A stretch of DNA of 34,832 bases, taken from NCBI RefSeq assembly GCF_017307055.1, contig NZ_JAFLEQ010000016.1:364608-399439 (forward strand). The letters are read 5' to 3'. The position numbers and the translations under genes were made by a program. This document shows, piece by piece, positions 23,362 through 33,823 of the stretch. The number at the start of each line of letters is the position of its first letter. Position 1 is the stretch's first letter. The notes under the pieces are model-generated. The model was not told the DNA's origin and did not search any database. It was given only the letters and a program-made list of their open reading frames with translations. The DNA is from Corynebacterium mendelii (lineage in GTDB: Bacteria; Actinomycetota; Actinomycetes; Mycobacteriales; Mycobacteriaceae).

Positions 23362-24182
23362 GCGACATGCACGCAGCAAGCCGCAGTGCCCTGGCACGGT
23401 GCGTCGACCATCTGGACTCCCTTCTGGGACGTGCGGACTCGGTTGCCGACGCCGCGAAAACCGGCACCGAACTGTTCGACTGCGTCGAGGTGCTCGACTC
23501 CGACCGTGCGCTGCGCGTGGCGGTCGCCGAGGCATCGACGACCGGCGGGCAGCGTGCGCAGCTCGCGCGGGACGTCTTCGGCGGCAAGGTCGGTGAGATC
23601 ACACTTGATGTGCTCGTCACCGCAGCCGAGGATGTCTGGTCGACACCGAAGGAGCAGCGCGCCGGACTCGTTGAGCTCGGACGCCGCGCCATGTTGAAGG
23701 CGGCGCAGCTCGACGGGAAACTCGAACAGGTTGAACAAGAGCTGTTCGGGTTGGCGCGCATCCTGGAACGTGAACCGCAGCTGACCCAGCTGCTGGTCGA
23801 CCGCACCGCACCCGCTACCGCGAAACGGTCCCTTCTCGCCTCGGTGCTGTACGGCAAAGTCACGCCGTACACCGAAGCGCTGGCACTCCAGGCGGTTGCC
23901 CGCCGGGAGCACGGCCCCATCGAGGACATCTCCTCGTTGAGCGAACTCGCCGCCGCCACCCGCGGCAAGCGGGTCGCGCGGGTGACAAGCGCAGCGCCCC
24001 TGACCGCCGACCAGCGGCAGGCACTCGAGACGAAACTGGGCCGCATCTACGGCGGCGAGATGGTCATCCACACCGAGACTGACACCAGCCTTCTCGGCGG
24101 CATGACCATCCGGGTCGGCTCCGAGGTGATCGACGGCTCCACAGCCGGAAAACTCGAACGCCTCAAAGCCGCGATGGCCTGA
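23358..24182 (+). CDS. atpH: ATP synthase F1 subunit delta
   Basis: A 274-residue delta subunit joining the peripheral stalk to the top of F1. The N-terminal helical bundle occupies about 1-105 and the conserved C-terminal region ends in [22 protein letters not shown], the family signature. It is longer than the about 177 residues of E. coli delta because of an extended N-terminal part, as seen in corynebacteria; unlike mycobacteria, b and delta are not fused. The GTG start overlaps the atpF stop by four bases, indicating coupled translation. Confidence 0.93.
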   Translation: MSDMHAASRSALARCVDHLDSLLGRADSVADAAKTGTELFDCVEVLDSDRALRVAVAEASTTGGQRAQLARDVFGGKVGEITLDVLVTAAEDVWSTPKEQRAGLVELGRRAMLKAAQLDGKLEQVEQELFGLARILEREPQLTQLLVDRTAPATAKRSLLASVLYGKVTPYTEALALQAVARREHGPIEDISSLSELAAATRGKRVARVTSAAPLTADQRQALETKLGRIYGGEMVIHTETDTSLLGGMTIRVGSEVIDGSTAGKLERLKAAMA

Positions 24183-24615
24183 TGCACCCGCCGCCGGCCC
24201 GGCGCACACCACCGCGACGGTGTTTGTGGCAACCACAACATCCGCACCCGGTGTGACAGGGACGGCGGAAAAAGCACCCGGCCTTGTTGCCTACAACTGA
24301 AAAAGCTGGCATTTTCCCTTTCTGTGGTCTGCCCGACCCTTCCGGTTTTCCCGGCGGGAAGGGCGGGAAAAAACCACACAGCCACGATCTCCCGGCACGT
24401 GACCGTGCCGCCCCGGCGGGTGTGACCGCCCGCCGGGGTGTGGGGGAGACACACCGCGGCGGGAGGTAAGGGAAACACCAGCACGCGGCGGCGCCGGTGC
24501 CCGTTTTTCGAGACAACGTTTTTTCAAGGGCGCACCCGGCCGGCACGACTGGCACGAACATAAAGACACAAGACAATAAATTTGCTGGAAGACTATAACC
24601 GAGAGCAGGAAGAAC
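24183..24615 (+). other. 433-bp structured gap between atpH and atpA
   Basis: No gene is supported. Adjacent perfect hairpins lie at 24393-24410 (CGGCAC/GTGCCG) and 24411-24438 (CCCCGGCGGG/CCCGCCGGGG), and a CCCTTCC/GGAAGGG repeat lies at about 24338-24364. The last 50 bases are strikingly AT-rich for this genome and contain TATAAC (24594-24599) just before the atpA ribosome binding site. In most related operons atpH and atpA nearly touch, so this gap is unusual. Confidence 0.55.
24594..24599 (+). promoter_or_regulatory. Candidate -10 (TATAAC) of an internal atpA promoter
   Basis: TATAAC lies 17 bases before the atpA ATG in an AT-rich patch. No good -35 is seen; the patch may instead keep the atpA start unstructured. 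Confidence 0.35.
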
Positions 24616-26259
24616 ATGGCGGAGCTGACGATCTCCTCCGATGAGATCCGTAGCGCGATAGCGAACTACACCTCGAGCTACTCCCCGGAGGCCTCCCGTG
24701 AGGAGGTCGGCGTGGTTATTTCCGCGGCGGACGGTATCGCCCAGGTTTCGGGCCTCCCGTCCACCATGGCGAATGAGCTGCTTGAGTTCCCGGGCGGCGT
24801 CATCGGCGTCGCGCAGAACCTCGACACCGACAAAATCGGTGTGGTGGTTTTGGGTAACTACGAGACACTCAAAGAGGGCGACGAAGTGAAAAGGACCGGT
24901 GAGGTCCTTTCCATCCCGGTCGGGGATGCATTCCTCGGCCGCGTGATCGACCCCCTGGGCGCGCCGATCGACGGCCTGGGAGAAATCGACAAAGAAGAGG
25001 ACCGTGTCCTGGAGCTGCAGGCGCCCGACGTGCTGCAGCGTAAACCGGTGCACGAGCCGCTGCAGACCGGCATCAAGGCCATCGACGCGATGACGCCGAT
25101 CGGCCGTGGTCAGCGACAGCTGATCATTGGTGACCGCAAGACCGGTAAAACCGCGGTTTGTCTGGATACCATCCTCAACCAGAAAGCCAACTGGGAATCC
25201 GGTGATCCGACCAAACAGGTGCGCTGCATCTACGTCGCCATCGGCCAGAAGGGGTCGACCATTGCGGCCATCCGCAAGACCCTGGAAGACCACGGCGCAC
25301 TGGAATACACCACCATCGTGGCCGCCCCGGCATCCGATTCCGCCGGCTTTAAGTGGCTGGCACCGTTCGCCGGTGCGGCGCTGGGACAGCACTGGATGTA
25401 CCAGGGCAAGCATGTGCTGGTCATTTACGATGATCTGACCAAGCAGGCCGAGGCCTACCGTGCGATCTCGCTGCTGCTGCGCCGTCCCCCGGGCCGTGAA
25501 GCCTACCCCGGTGACGTCTTCTACCTGCACTCCCGTCTGCTGGAACGTGCCGCGAAGCTCTCCGACGACATGGGTGCCGGTTCCATGACCGCTCTGCCGA
25601 TCATTGAAACCAAGGCCAATGACGTCTCGGCGTTCATTCCGACCAACGTGATCTCGATTACCGACGGTCAGGTCTTCCTCGAGTCCGACCTGTTCAACCA
25701 GGGTGTCCGCCCGGCCATCAACGTCGGTGTGTCGGTCTCCCGTGTCGGTGGTGCCGCCCAGACCAAGGGCATGAAGAAAGTCTCCGGCTCCCTGCGTCTG
25801 GATCTCGCGGCCTACCGCGATCTGGAAGCCTTCGCCGCTTTCGCATCCGACCTCGACGCCGCCTCCAAGGCTCAGCTGGAGCGCGGCCAGCGTCTGGTCG
25901 AGCTGCTCAAGCAGAAGGAAAACAACCCCATGGCCGTGGAAGACCAGATGGTCTCGATCTGGCTCGCATCGGAAGGGCACTTCGACAACGTTCCCGTCGA
26001 GGATGTCCGCCGCTTCGAGGCTGAACTCCACGACTACCTGCATGATGCAGCCAAGGGGGTCTACGACCAGATTGGCGGCGGCCAGGCCTTCTCCGACGAG
26101 TCGAAGGAAACCCTGGTGGCCGAGACCGAGAAGTTCTCGCGCAACTTCCAGACCACCGACGGCACTCCGGTCATCAAGGAGCAGGCAGTCGATCCGCTGA
26201 AGGAAAAGGATCTCAAGAAATCCCAGATCACGGTTCAGCGCAAGTCCACCAAGAAATAG
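24616..26259 (+). CDS. atpA: ATP synthase F1 subunit alpha
   Basis: A 547-residue non-catalytic nucleotide-binding subunit of F1. Seen: N-terminal beta-barrel region (about 25-95), Walker [11 protein letters not shown] (about 171-180), the [20 protein letters not shown] segment, Walker B-like [16 protein letters not shown], and the signature [19 protein letters not shown]-terminal extension after about residue 510 is charged ([19 protein letters not shown]), as in actinobacterial alpha subunits, where it is linked to low ATP hydrolysis. GAGCAGGAAG precedes the ATG. It starts after a 433-base gap. Confidence 0.97.
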   Translation: MAELTISSDEIRSAIANYTSSYSPEASREEVGVVISAADGIAQVSGLPSTMANELLEFPGGVIGVAQNLDTDKIGVVVLGNYETLKEGDEVKRTGEVLSIPVGDAFLGRVIDPLGAPIDGLGEIDKEEDRVLELQAPDVLQRKPVHEPLQTGIKAIDAMTPIGRGQRQLIIGDRKTGKTAVCLDTILNQKANWESGDPTKQVRCIYVAIGQKGSTIAAIRKTLEDHGALEYTTIVAAPASDSAGFKWLAPFAGAALGQHWMYQGKHVLVIYDDLTKQAEAYRAISLLLRRPPGREAYPGDVFYLHSRLLERAAKLSDDMGAGSMTALPIIETKANDVSAFIPTNVISITDGQVFLESDLFNQGVRPAINVGVSVSRVGGAAQTKGMKKVSGSLRLDLAAYRDLEAFAAFASDLDAASKAQLERGQRLVELLKQKENNPMAVEDQMVSIWLASEGHFDNVPVEDVRRFEAELHDYLHDAAKGVYDQIGGGQAFSDESKETLVAETEKFSRNFQTTDGTPVIKEQAVDPLKEKDLKKSQITVQRKSTKK

Positions 26260-26316
26260 GACCTGGCGCCCATGACCGAGACCAAAAGGATTGAAAGAAA
26301 GGAGGCGTAACGGTCA

Positions 26317-27297
26317 ATGGCTAACCTTCGCGAACTGAGAAGCCGCATCAAGTCGGTGAACTCGACGAAGAAAATCACCAAGGCCCAGGAGCTGATCGCA
26401 ACTTCGCGCATCACCAAAGCCCAGGGCCGGGTGGAGGCATCACAGCCCTACGCCCACGAGATCCATGATGTGATCGAACGTCTGGCTTCGGCCACCCAGC
26501 TCGACCACCCGATGCTGCGCGAGCGGGAGGGCGGCAACCGCGCCGCCATTCTGGTCGTCAGCTCGGACCGCGGTATGTGTGGCGGCTACAACTACAACGT
26601 CTTCAAAAAGACCGTAGAGCTGCGCAACATGCTCGAGGACAAGGGCTACGACGTGGTCCTGTACGTGGCGGGGCAGAAAGGTGTCGGCTACTACCGCTTC
26701 CGCGGTGAGCCGGTCGCCGGTTCCTGGACCGGGTTCTCACAGGACCCGGGCTGGAAAGCCACCCACCAGATGCGCCGCCACCTGATCGAGGCTTTCGAGG
26801 CCGGTTCCGCCGGCACCGTCAAATGGCGCGAGGGCGTCAACGGCGAGGAGGGCCAGCCCGTCCAGGGCTTCGACCAGTTGCATGTGGTCTACAGCGAGTT
26901 CGAATCCATGCTCAGCCAGACCGCCCGGGCGCACCAGCTGCTGCCGATCGAACCGATCGTCGAGATCGACGAGATCGACACCGGCGGGGACCTGCTCGAC
27001 CAGCCCGACGGCGAACTGCAGTCGGACTACGAGTTTGAGCCGGATGCGGACAAATTGCTTGAGGCGCTGCTTCCGCAGTATGTCTCCCGCGGCCTGTTCG
27101 CCATGCTTCTGGAAGCTGCGGCCAGTGAGTCAGCCTCACGCCGCAACGCCATGAAGTCGGCGACGGACAACGCAACCGAACTCGTCAAAGACCTGTCGCG
27201 TGTGGCCAACCAGGCCCGTCAGGCACAGATCACCCAGGAAATCACAGAGATCGTCGGTGGCGCGGGAGCGCTCGCCGAAAGCGGAGAAAGTGACTAG
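26317..27297 (+). CDS. atpG: ATP synthase F1 subunit gamma
   Basis: A 326-residue central-stalk subunit. The conserved N-terminal helix is ANLRELRSRIKSVNSTKKIT, and the C-terminal helix carries the family signature around ESASRRNAMKSATDNATEL. The middle Rossmann-like domain has AILVVSSDRGMCGGYN. A charged insertion around EIDEIDTGGDLLDQPDGELQ is typical of actinobacteria. GAAAGGAGG lies ten bases before the ATG. The gap from atpA is 57 bases; atpD begins three bases after the stop. Confidence 0.96.
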   Translation: MANLRELRSRIKSVNSTKKITKAQELIATSRITKAQGRVEASQPYAHEIHDVIERLASATQLDHPMLREREGGNRAAILVVSSDRGMCGGYNYNVFKKTVELRNMLEDKGYDVVLYVAGQKGVGYYRFRGEPVAGSWTGFSQDPGWKATHQMRRHLIEAFEAGSAGTVKWREGVNGEEGQPVQGFDQLHVVYSEFESMLSQTARAHQLLPIEPIVEIDEIDTGGDLLDQPDGELQSDYEFEPDADKLLEALLPQYVSRGLFAMLLEAAASESASRRNAMKSATDNATELVKDLSRVANQARQAQITQEITEIVGGAGALAESGESD

Positions 27298-28749
<1,452 letters not shown>

Positions 28750-28763
28750 GACAGGAACACCCC

Positions 28764-29138
28764 ATGGCTGAAATCGCCGCTGAACTGGTTGCCGTCGAGC
28801 GTTCGCTCTGGTCAGGCCAAGCGAAGCTTGTCACGGCCCAGACCACCGAAGGTGAGATCGGCGTGTACCCCGGCCACCAGCCGATGCTCGGCCAGCTGGT
28901 CGAGGATTGCGTTGTGACCATCACTCCCGCCGAAGGCGAGAAATTGGTTGCCGCGGTCAACGGCGGGTTCCTGTCGGTGAGCAAGAAGAAGATCACCATT
29001 CTGGCCGATGATGCCGTTTGGTCGACCGAGGTCAATGCCGCTGAGGCGGAAGCCGGCTCGAAGGACGCGGACGAGGAAGTTGCCCGCCGTAACCAGGGTC
29101 TGCTCAAAGCCCAGCAGCGGGCATCGAATCCGATCTAG
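28764..29138 (+). CDS. atpC: ATP synthase F1 subunit epsilon
   Basis: A 124-residue subunit of the central stalk. The N-terminal beta sandwich is clear ([39 protein letters not shown]). The C-terminal helical part is short, ending [18 protein letters not shown], so the inhibitory helix pair is reduced compared with E. coli (139 residues), as usual in actinobacteria. ACAGGAAC precedes the ATG. It is the last gene of the operon, followed by a strong terminator. Confidence 0.95.
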   Translation: MAEIAAELVAVERSLWSGQAKLVTAQTTEGEIGVYPGHQPMLGQLVEDCVVTITPAEGEKLVAAVNGGFLSVSKKKITILADDAVWSTEVNAAEAEAGSKDADEEVARRNQGLLKAQQRASNPI

Positions 29139-29211
29139 CCCACCTGGACTACAACTCGCCGCGTACACGCGACGAACCTGTGACACACAACCGAATACCT
29201 TCTCCCAACTC

Positions 29212-29256
29212 CCCCCCGTCGGCACACAGTGTGCCGGCGGGGGGAGTGTTGTTATT
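29212..29256 (+). terminator. Terminator of the ATP synthase operon
   Basis: A stem of about 15 pairs with one G-U (29212-29226 with 29230-29244; CGGCACA/TGTGCCG at the top) is followed by AGTGTTGTTATT. It lies 74 bases after the atpC stop. Confidence 0.8.
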
Positions 29257-29491
29257 GCCTTCCACGGCACAGCAGCACAACCCCGGGTGCTGTCTGGGGC
29301 CGTGTGCGCCCGCACCGCACGCGGCCACACCGATCGGGTTACCTGTTCCGGGATTCGTGCCACCCCCGCAGGCGGTGGTGGCGGGGGCGGGACAAGCCAC
29401 TCCCGGAAAGGACGGTTGTCGTCCGCCCACCTTCCCCCTTCGTGCTGCAGGTGGTGAAAACACAACAGCTAGAAGGATTTTCGGATAATAA

Positions 29492-29514
29492 AAAACACCC
29501 TGTGACGGTGTTTT
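29492..29514. terminator. Second, symmetrical terminator-like hairpin
   Basis: AAAACACC and GGTGTTTT form a perfect eight-base stem with a seven-base loop. The A-rich 5' side and T-rich 3' side allow function in either direction. No gene ends next to it, which suggests either a backup for the operon or the end of an unannotated small RNA. Confidence 0.45.
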
Positions 29515-29852
29515 CCCCCAAGTCGTCGACACCCGTGCGTCAGCCTGTGACGGGGATGAACACCGGGTGCTGGTCACCCCCGTGGAAAAGGTGTTGTCAT
29601 CAGTGGTTTCGTCGTCGGTAAGATCTTAAAAAAACACCCCCGCACCGCAGGTGGCAGGAAATTGCGCCCGCAAGCACAGCGCGGTGAGGGGGATGGAGAA
29701 AAAATCAAGGCAATAATCATGCCGGCGGCTGGATGACCAGGACAATCCGGCAGCAAACCCCACAGTCACCATGATTGTTCCGGGTCACTTGTCCGACAGC
29801 AACCGGCGCGGCGAGAGACGGTGTTCCTGCCGCGGAGAGAGCGTGAGGCACG

Positions 29853-30335
29853 ATGGGTACTGACCATTCCGCAATCCTGTGGATTGTCACTGTGATAGTG
29901 GCGACCCTGGTGTTGCTTGTTGCCTACCGGATGATCAAGCTGCGCTCCGTGGGTAACCTGGTGGCCGTGCGCCGTCTTCCCGCCAAAGGCCTGCACGGCT
30001 GGCGTCATGGTGTGGTGCGCTACAACGACCGCTGCCTGAAGTACTACAAACTGCGTTCCCTCTCGCCGCGTCCCGACAACAAAGTCGGGCGCGGCGATAT
30101 TGTTGTCTCCTCCCGCCGGGAGCTGACCGACAAAGAAAAAGGGTTCATCGATCCCACCATGCGGGTTCTGACGGTGTCGGTGGGGGAGCGCTCCTATGAG
30201 GTGGCCATGACCTTCCGCGGTGAAACCGCACTGACCTCCTGGCTGGAATCAGCGCCCTCGAAACGGCGCAGCATGGTCAATGATGAGCCGATCGCGAAGA
30301 TGACCGGCAAAATGCGGCTGGGACGCACCCCGTAG
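29853..30335 (+). CDS. DUF2550 family membrane-anchored protein
   Basis: A 160-residue protein with one N-terminal membrane helix (ILWIVTVIVATLVLLVAYRMI, about 8-28) and a basic, soluble remainder: RLPAKGLHGWRHGVVRYNDRCLKYYKLRSL is the typical DUF2550 core, followed by VVSSRRELTDKEK. The family is conserved after atpC in mycobacteria and corynebacteria; its function is unknown. GTGAGG lies a few bases before the ATG. The conserved place beside ATP synthase and nucS is the only functional hint. Confidence 0.85.
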   Translation: MGTDHSAILWIVTVIVATLVLLVAYRMIKLRSVGNLVAVRRLPAKGLHGWRHGVVRYNDRCLKYYKLRSLSPRPDNKVGRGDIVVSSRRELTDKEKGFIDPTMRVLTVSVGERSYEVAMTFRGETALTSWLESAPSKRRSMVNDEPIAKMTGKMRLGRTP

Positions 30336-30472
30336 AAAAGACCCCACTTTCCGCCTGTTTCCCCGGTTGTGCGCACCCGGGTTTTCCCGGGGATCCATTG
30401 TCTGCCCGGACAGTGACCTGTGGCAGCCACCGACTCGGCGGGGCTGTGGTGCCGGAGGCGGGGGCAACCGGT

Positions 30473-30478
30473 TACCCT
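30473..30478 (+). promoter_or_regulatory. -10 element (TACCCT) at nucS, likely leaderless start
   Basis: TACCCT ends eight bases before the ATG at 30487, so transcription would begin at or next to the start codon. There is no ribosome binding site between them. The -35 region is not clear. Confidence 0.45.
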
Positions 30479-30486
30479 GTTAAACC

Positions 30487-31299
30487 ATGCGTCTTGTTCT
30501 GGCCCGGTGTTCTGTCAACTACGACGGTCGTTTGACCGCCCATCTGCCCATGGCCGACCGGCTTGTGATGATCAAAGCCGACGGCAGCGTGTCAATCCAC
30601 GCCGACGACCGGGCCTACAAGCCGTTGAACTGGATGACCCCACCGTGCACCATTGCCGAAACCATCACCGAAACCGCCGGTGCGGCGAACGGCAACGACG
30701 CCACCGCCGGCGAGAACAGTCAGTCGGGGCAGTCAGATGCCGTGAGTCCGGAGGCCGTCGATTCGACTGTCATGGACACCCGGAGCATCGACAGCGACTC
30801 CATCAGCAGTGACAACCCGCTGGTGTGGGTGGTCAGCAACTCCAAGAAAGAAACGCTGACGATTACCATCGAGGAGATTTACAGCGATATCTCCCGGCCG
30901 CTGGGTGAGGATCCGGGGCTGGAAAAAGACGGGGTGGAAGCCCATCTGCAGGAGCTTCTGGCCAAACAGATCGACACCCTGGGCAAAGGATGGCGGCTGA
31001 TCCGCCGCGAATACCCCACCCCGATCGGCCCGGTGGATATTTTGTGCCGCGACGCCGACGGCACCACCGTGGCCGTGGAGATCAAACGCCGCGGGGAGAT
31101 CGACGGTGTGGAACAGCTCTCGCGCTATCTTGAGCTGCTCAACCGGGATTCCGCCATCGCCCCGGTGGAAGGGATTTTCGCCGCCCAGCAAATCAAACCG
31201 CAGGCCAGGGTTCTCGCCGAGGACCGCGGGATCCGCTGCGTGGTGCTCAACTACGATGAGTTGCGGGGCAAGAAAACCGACGATTTGGTGCTTTTTTAA
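30487..31299 (+). CDS. nucS: Mismatch-specific endonuclease NucS (EndoMS)
   Basis: A 270-residue nuclease that replaces MutS/MutL mismatch repair in actinobacteria, cutting both strands at G-T and similar mismatches. The N-terminal dimerisation/DNA-binding domain starts [21 protein letters not shown]. The C-terminal nuclease domain has the active-site residues in GPVDILCRD (Asp) and [10 protein letters not shown] (Glu-x-Lys), plus [12 protein letters not shown]. The C-terminus DDLVLF resembles the sliding-clamp-binding tail of the family. Usual length is about 225-235; the excess is an insertion of about 45-50 residues (about 57-107) that is Ser/Asp/Asn/Thr-rich and acidic, inside the N-terminal domain. 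The start shows no ribosome binding site but a -10 just upstream, so it is probably leaderless. Confidence 0.93.
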   Translation: MRLVLARCSVNYDGRLTAHLPMADRLVMIKADGSVSIHADDRAYKPLNWMTPPCTIAETITETAGAANGNDATAGENSQSGQSDAVSPEAVDSTVMDTRSIDSDSISSDNPLVWVVSNSKKETLTITIEEIYSDISRPLGEDPGLEKDGVEAHLQELLAKQIDTLGKGWRLIRREYPTPIGPVDILCRDADGTTVAVEIKRRGEIDGVEQLSRYLELLNRDSAIAPVEGIFAAQQIKPQARVLAEDRGIRCVVLNYDELRGKKTDDLVLF

Positions 31300-31368
31300 A
31301 AAACACAACCACCCCGGGCGGGGCACCGGCGACAACCGGTGGCTTTCCCCCCGGACCGCGGAGCTGAC

Positions 31369-31689
31369 ATGCCCAGACGAAATCATCCACGACGCCACGG
31401 CCGCAGGCACCCGGGATCGGCCCCCTCATCTGCTCTGCCACGGCCGCTGCCCGGCGATGGGGCGGTCTATTTCGGCACCCGGGAACAACCCGGCCCCTCC
31501 TGGTCCAACGGTGAGATATTCCTGGTCCGCCGGATAGGTTCATCGGCTGCGGCCAAATACTATGTGTGCCCCGGCTGCAACCAGAACATCCCGCCCGGTG
31601 TGGCCCACATTGTCGCCTGGCCGAAAGAACACGGCCACCGGGTCGAGGACCGCCGCCACTGGCACAGCGGATGCTGGCAGCGCCGGTAG
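31369..31689 (+). CDS. Small Cys/His-rich protein next to nucS, putative zinc-binding
   Basis: A 106-residue protein. The N-terminal third is basic and His/Arg/Pro-rich (MPRRNHPRRHGRRHPGS); the rest has YYVCPGCNQNIPPGVAHIVAWP, then HGHRVEDRRHWHSGCW. The C-x-x-C pair and the later His and Cys residues fit one zinc site, with a layout that recalls HNH-like or treble-clef fingers. Similar small proteins occur in many actinobacteria and are often labelled only 'ATP/GTP-binding' or hypothetical; no function is known to me. The start at 31369 follows GGAG; a longer frame from 31339 is less likely. It lies 69 bases after nucS on the same strand. Confidence 0.7.
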   Translation: MPRRNHPRRHGRRHPGSAPSSALPRPLPGDGAVYFGTREQPGPSWSNGEIFLVRRIGSSAAAKYYVCPGCNQNIPPGVAHIVAWPKEHGHRVEDRRHWHSGCWQRR

Positions 31690-31790
31690 GGGGACAAACA
31701 GCACCCACGGGCAACCGGGGGACTAGGCCTTTCGGCTGATTTGTCCGGCCTGCGGGAAGCAAATGCGGCCGGTGGCGCGTTGTAGGGGAT

Positions 31791-33674
31791 ATGGACACCG
31801 ACACCGCCACCGCCGCTGCCACCGATCACCCCACCCGCTCCACCCGCGGCACCGCCGTCAGCGGGTGGAGGATGCTCGGCCGGGTTCTGTCCGGCCATAA
31901 GACCGCTCTTGCGGTGGCCCTGGTCCTCAGCCTTGTCGCCGCGGGATTGTCGCTGGCGCAGCCGATTGTGGTGCGGCGGATCGTCGACGGGTTTTCCGGC
32001 GGTGCACCAACGCACACCCTGGTGTGGTTGCTGGTGGTGCTGGTGCTGGCCGCAGGGGTGGTCAATGCGGGGAAAACCTATCTTCTCACCGTCACCGGTG
32101 AAAAAGCCGTGGCAGGGGTCAGACGCGACAGCATCCACCGCATGCTGCAGCTGCCGGTGGCTTTCTACGACCGCACCAGAACAGGCGATGTCATCAGCCG
32201 GGTCACGGCCGACACCACCCTGATCGCCCAGTCGCTCAACGGCGGGATGGTGCAGGCGGTAGCCGGTGTGGTCACCTTCGCCGGGGCCACCGTGGTCATG
32301 GCATTGATCGATCCGCTGATGCTGGGGGTTGTCCTGGCTGTGGTGGCCGTGGCGGTGGGCCTGGTGGTCTACTCCTCCCGGGCAATCCAGCAGGCCACCA
32401 CCCGCTCCCGGGTGGCCGTGGGCGAGCTGGGGGCCAATCTGGACCGAACTCTCGGCGCCTACCGGACAGTGCTGGCCACCGGAAGCGGCAAAAGAGTGGA
32501 AGAGGATCTCAACACCACCATCACCGAAGCCTTCAACCAGGGCAGAACCATTGCCCGGATCAGCGCCCTGCTGCGGCCGGTGTCCTCACTTGCGATGCAG
32601 GTGGCGTTTTTGACGGTCCTGGGGTTCGGCGGCATGCGGGTCGCCGCCGGAAAGATGAGTGTCGGTGATCTGGTCAGCTTCGTGCTGCTGCTGTTTATGG
32701 TGGCCATGCCGCTGGGCCAGATGGTTACCGCGGTGATCACCATCCGCCAGTCCCTGGCCGCCCTGGAGCGCATCGGGGAGATCACAAACGAACCGACCGA
32801 GAAAGAACTCGACGCCGCCGATCAACGCCACCCCGGCCAGCCCGCCGCCCACCCCTCCCACAGCAAGGACCCGGCAGCAGTGTCATCCGCCCCGCCACGG
32901 ATCACCCTGGACAATGTCAGTTTCTCCTACACCGTCGCAGACACCACAGCACCCGACGGGGAGGAGGACAGCGGCACCAGCGGCGCCGCGCGCCGGGTGG
33001 CGGTGATCGACCGGGTCAGCATTGACATGCCCGCCGGAACAACCACAGCGTTGGTGGGTCCCTCCGGGGCCGGGAAATCGACGGTGCTGAGTCTGCTGGA
33101 GAAGTTCTACACACCCGATGAGGGGGAGATCCTGTTTGCCGGTGAACCCATTGACCACGTCAGCCGCAGCGCCCACCGGCAGCGGATCAGCTGGGTGGGC
33201 CAGGATGCGCCGGTGATTGCCGGAACCGTGCGGGACAATCTGCACCTGGCGGATCCGGACGCCGATGACCGGCGCTGCCGGGAAGTGCTGGACAAAGTCA
33301 ATCTTTTCCACCGCTTCGCCAGCACCGGCGGATTGGATACGGTGCTGGGGGACCGGGGGATCAGCTTATCCGGCGGGGAACGCCAACGGCTGGCACTGGC
33401 CCGGGCGTTGCTGCTACCGAAGCCGGTGCTGCTGCTCGATGAACCGACCAGTGCCGTCGACACCGACAATGAGCAGCTGATCCAGGCCGCCATCGCGGAA
33501 TCGGCCCGGGGAGCCACAGTGGTCATTGTCGCCCACCGGCTGGCCACCGTCACCGGTGCCGACCAGATTGTGGTCATGGACCGCGGCCGGGTGCGCGCCC
33601 GCGGCACCCACCGGGAACTTATGGAATCATCGACGCTCTACCACCGGTTGGCCGACGGGCAGATGATCACCTGA
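31791..33674 (+). CDS. ABC exporter (fused membrane and ATPase domains)
   Basis: A 627-residue half-transporter. The membrane domain (about 20-335) has six hydrophobic segments and the exporter motif FYDRTRTGDVISRVTADTTL. A low-complexity linker (about 340-365, with a His/Pro/Ser-rich stretch) leads to the ATPase domain: Walker A GPSGAGKST (about 423-431), Q-loop in WVGQDAPVIAGTVRDNL, signature LSGGERQRLALARALL (about 526), Walker B PVLLLDEPTSAVD and the switch VAHRL. An insertion (TAPDGEEDSGTSGAARR) interrupts the first beta sheet of the ATPase. It would work as a homodimer. TAGGGG precedes the ATG. Substrate unknown; a drug, lipid or peptide are possible. Confidence 0.9.
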   Translation: MDTDTATAAATDHPTRSTRGTAVSGWRMLGRVLSGHKTALAVALVLSLVAAGLSLAQPIVVRRIVDGFSGGAPTHTLVWLLVVLVLAAGVVNAGKTYLLTVTGEKAVAGVRRDSIHRMLQLPVAFYDRTRTGDVISRVTADTTLIAQSLNGGMVQAVAGVVTFAGATVVMALIDPLMLGVVLAVVAVAVGLVVYSSRAIQQATTRSRVAVGELGANLDRTLGAYRTVLATGSGKRVEEDLNTTITEAFNQGRTIARISALLRPVSSLAMQVAFLTVLGFGGMRVAAGKMSVGDLVSFVLLLFMVAMPLGQMVTAVITIRQSLAALERIGEITNEPTEKELDAADQRHPGQPAAHPSHSKDPAAVSSAPPRITLDNVSFSYTVADTTAPDGEEDSGTSGAARRVAVIDRVSIDMPAGTTTALVGPSGAGKSTVLSLLEKFYTPDEGEILFAGEPIDHVSRSAHRQRISWVGQDAPVIAGTVRDNLHLADPDADDRRCREVLDKVNLFHRFASTGGLDTVLGDRGISLSGGERQRLALARALLLPKPVLLLDEPTSAVDTDNEQLIQAAIAESARGATVVIVAHRLATVTGADQIVVMDRGRVRARGTHRELMESSTLYHRLADGQMIT

Positions 33675-33762
33675 CCGGTCACGCCCCCCGGCCGGCGGCA
33701 GCCCGTGCCCGGTTGTGCCCGGATCCTGCCACCGTGCCCGCCGGGGTGTATCGTGCAGGGAT

Positions 33763-33778
33763 AACTGAACGATCAGTT
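33763..33778. promoter_or_regulatory. Inverted repeat AACTGA-ACGA-TCAGTT, candidate TetR-type operator
   Basis: Perfect six-base arms around ACGA. It overlaps GATAAC (33760-33765), a possible -10, and lies 46 bases before the small membrane protein gene. The GAACGATC core resembles TetR-family sites. No TetR gene is in the window. Confidence 0.4.
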
Positions 33779-33823
33779 CACCCCCGTTGCTTGTCGGATG
33801 CCACGAAGGAAGAAAAACACACC

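Larger units (their letters stand above)
29139..29852. other. Intergenic stretch after the ATP synthase operon, no convincing gene
   Basis: About 700 bases. It holds the operon terminator (29212-29256), a GC hairpin CCCCCGC/GCGGGGG around 29374-29397, a second terminator-like hairpin at 29492-29514, and an AT-rich patch AAGATCTTAAAAAAA at about 29619-29633. Open frames on either strand have Cys/Gly/Pro-rich products without ribosome binding sites. A promoter for the DUF2550 gene must lie near the right end but was not clear. Confidence 0.5.

Noticed and set aside
24163..26043. 626-residue frame on the - strand opposite atpA
   Set aside because: Shadow of atpA, which is unmistakable; no start signals.
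29149..29577. 142-residue frame on the - strand after atpC
   Set aside because: Runs through the operon terminator and a second hairpin, with Cys/Gly/Pro-rich low-information product.
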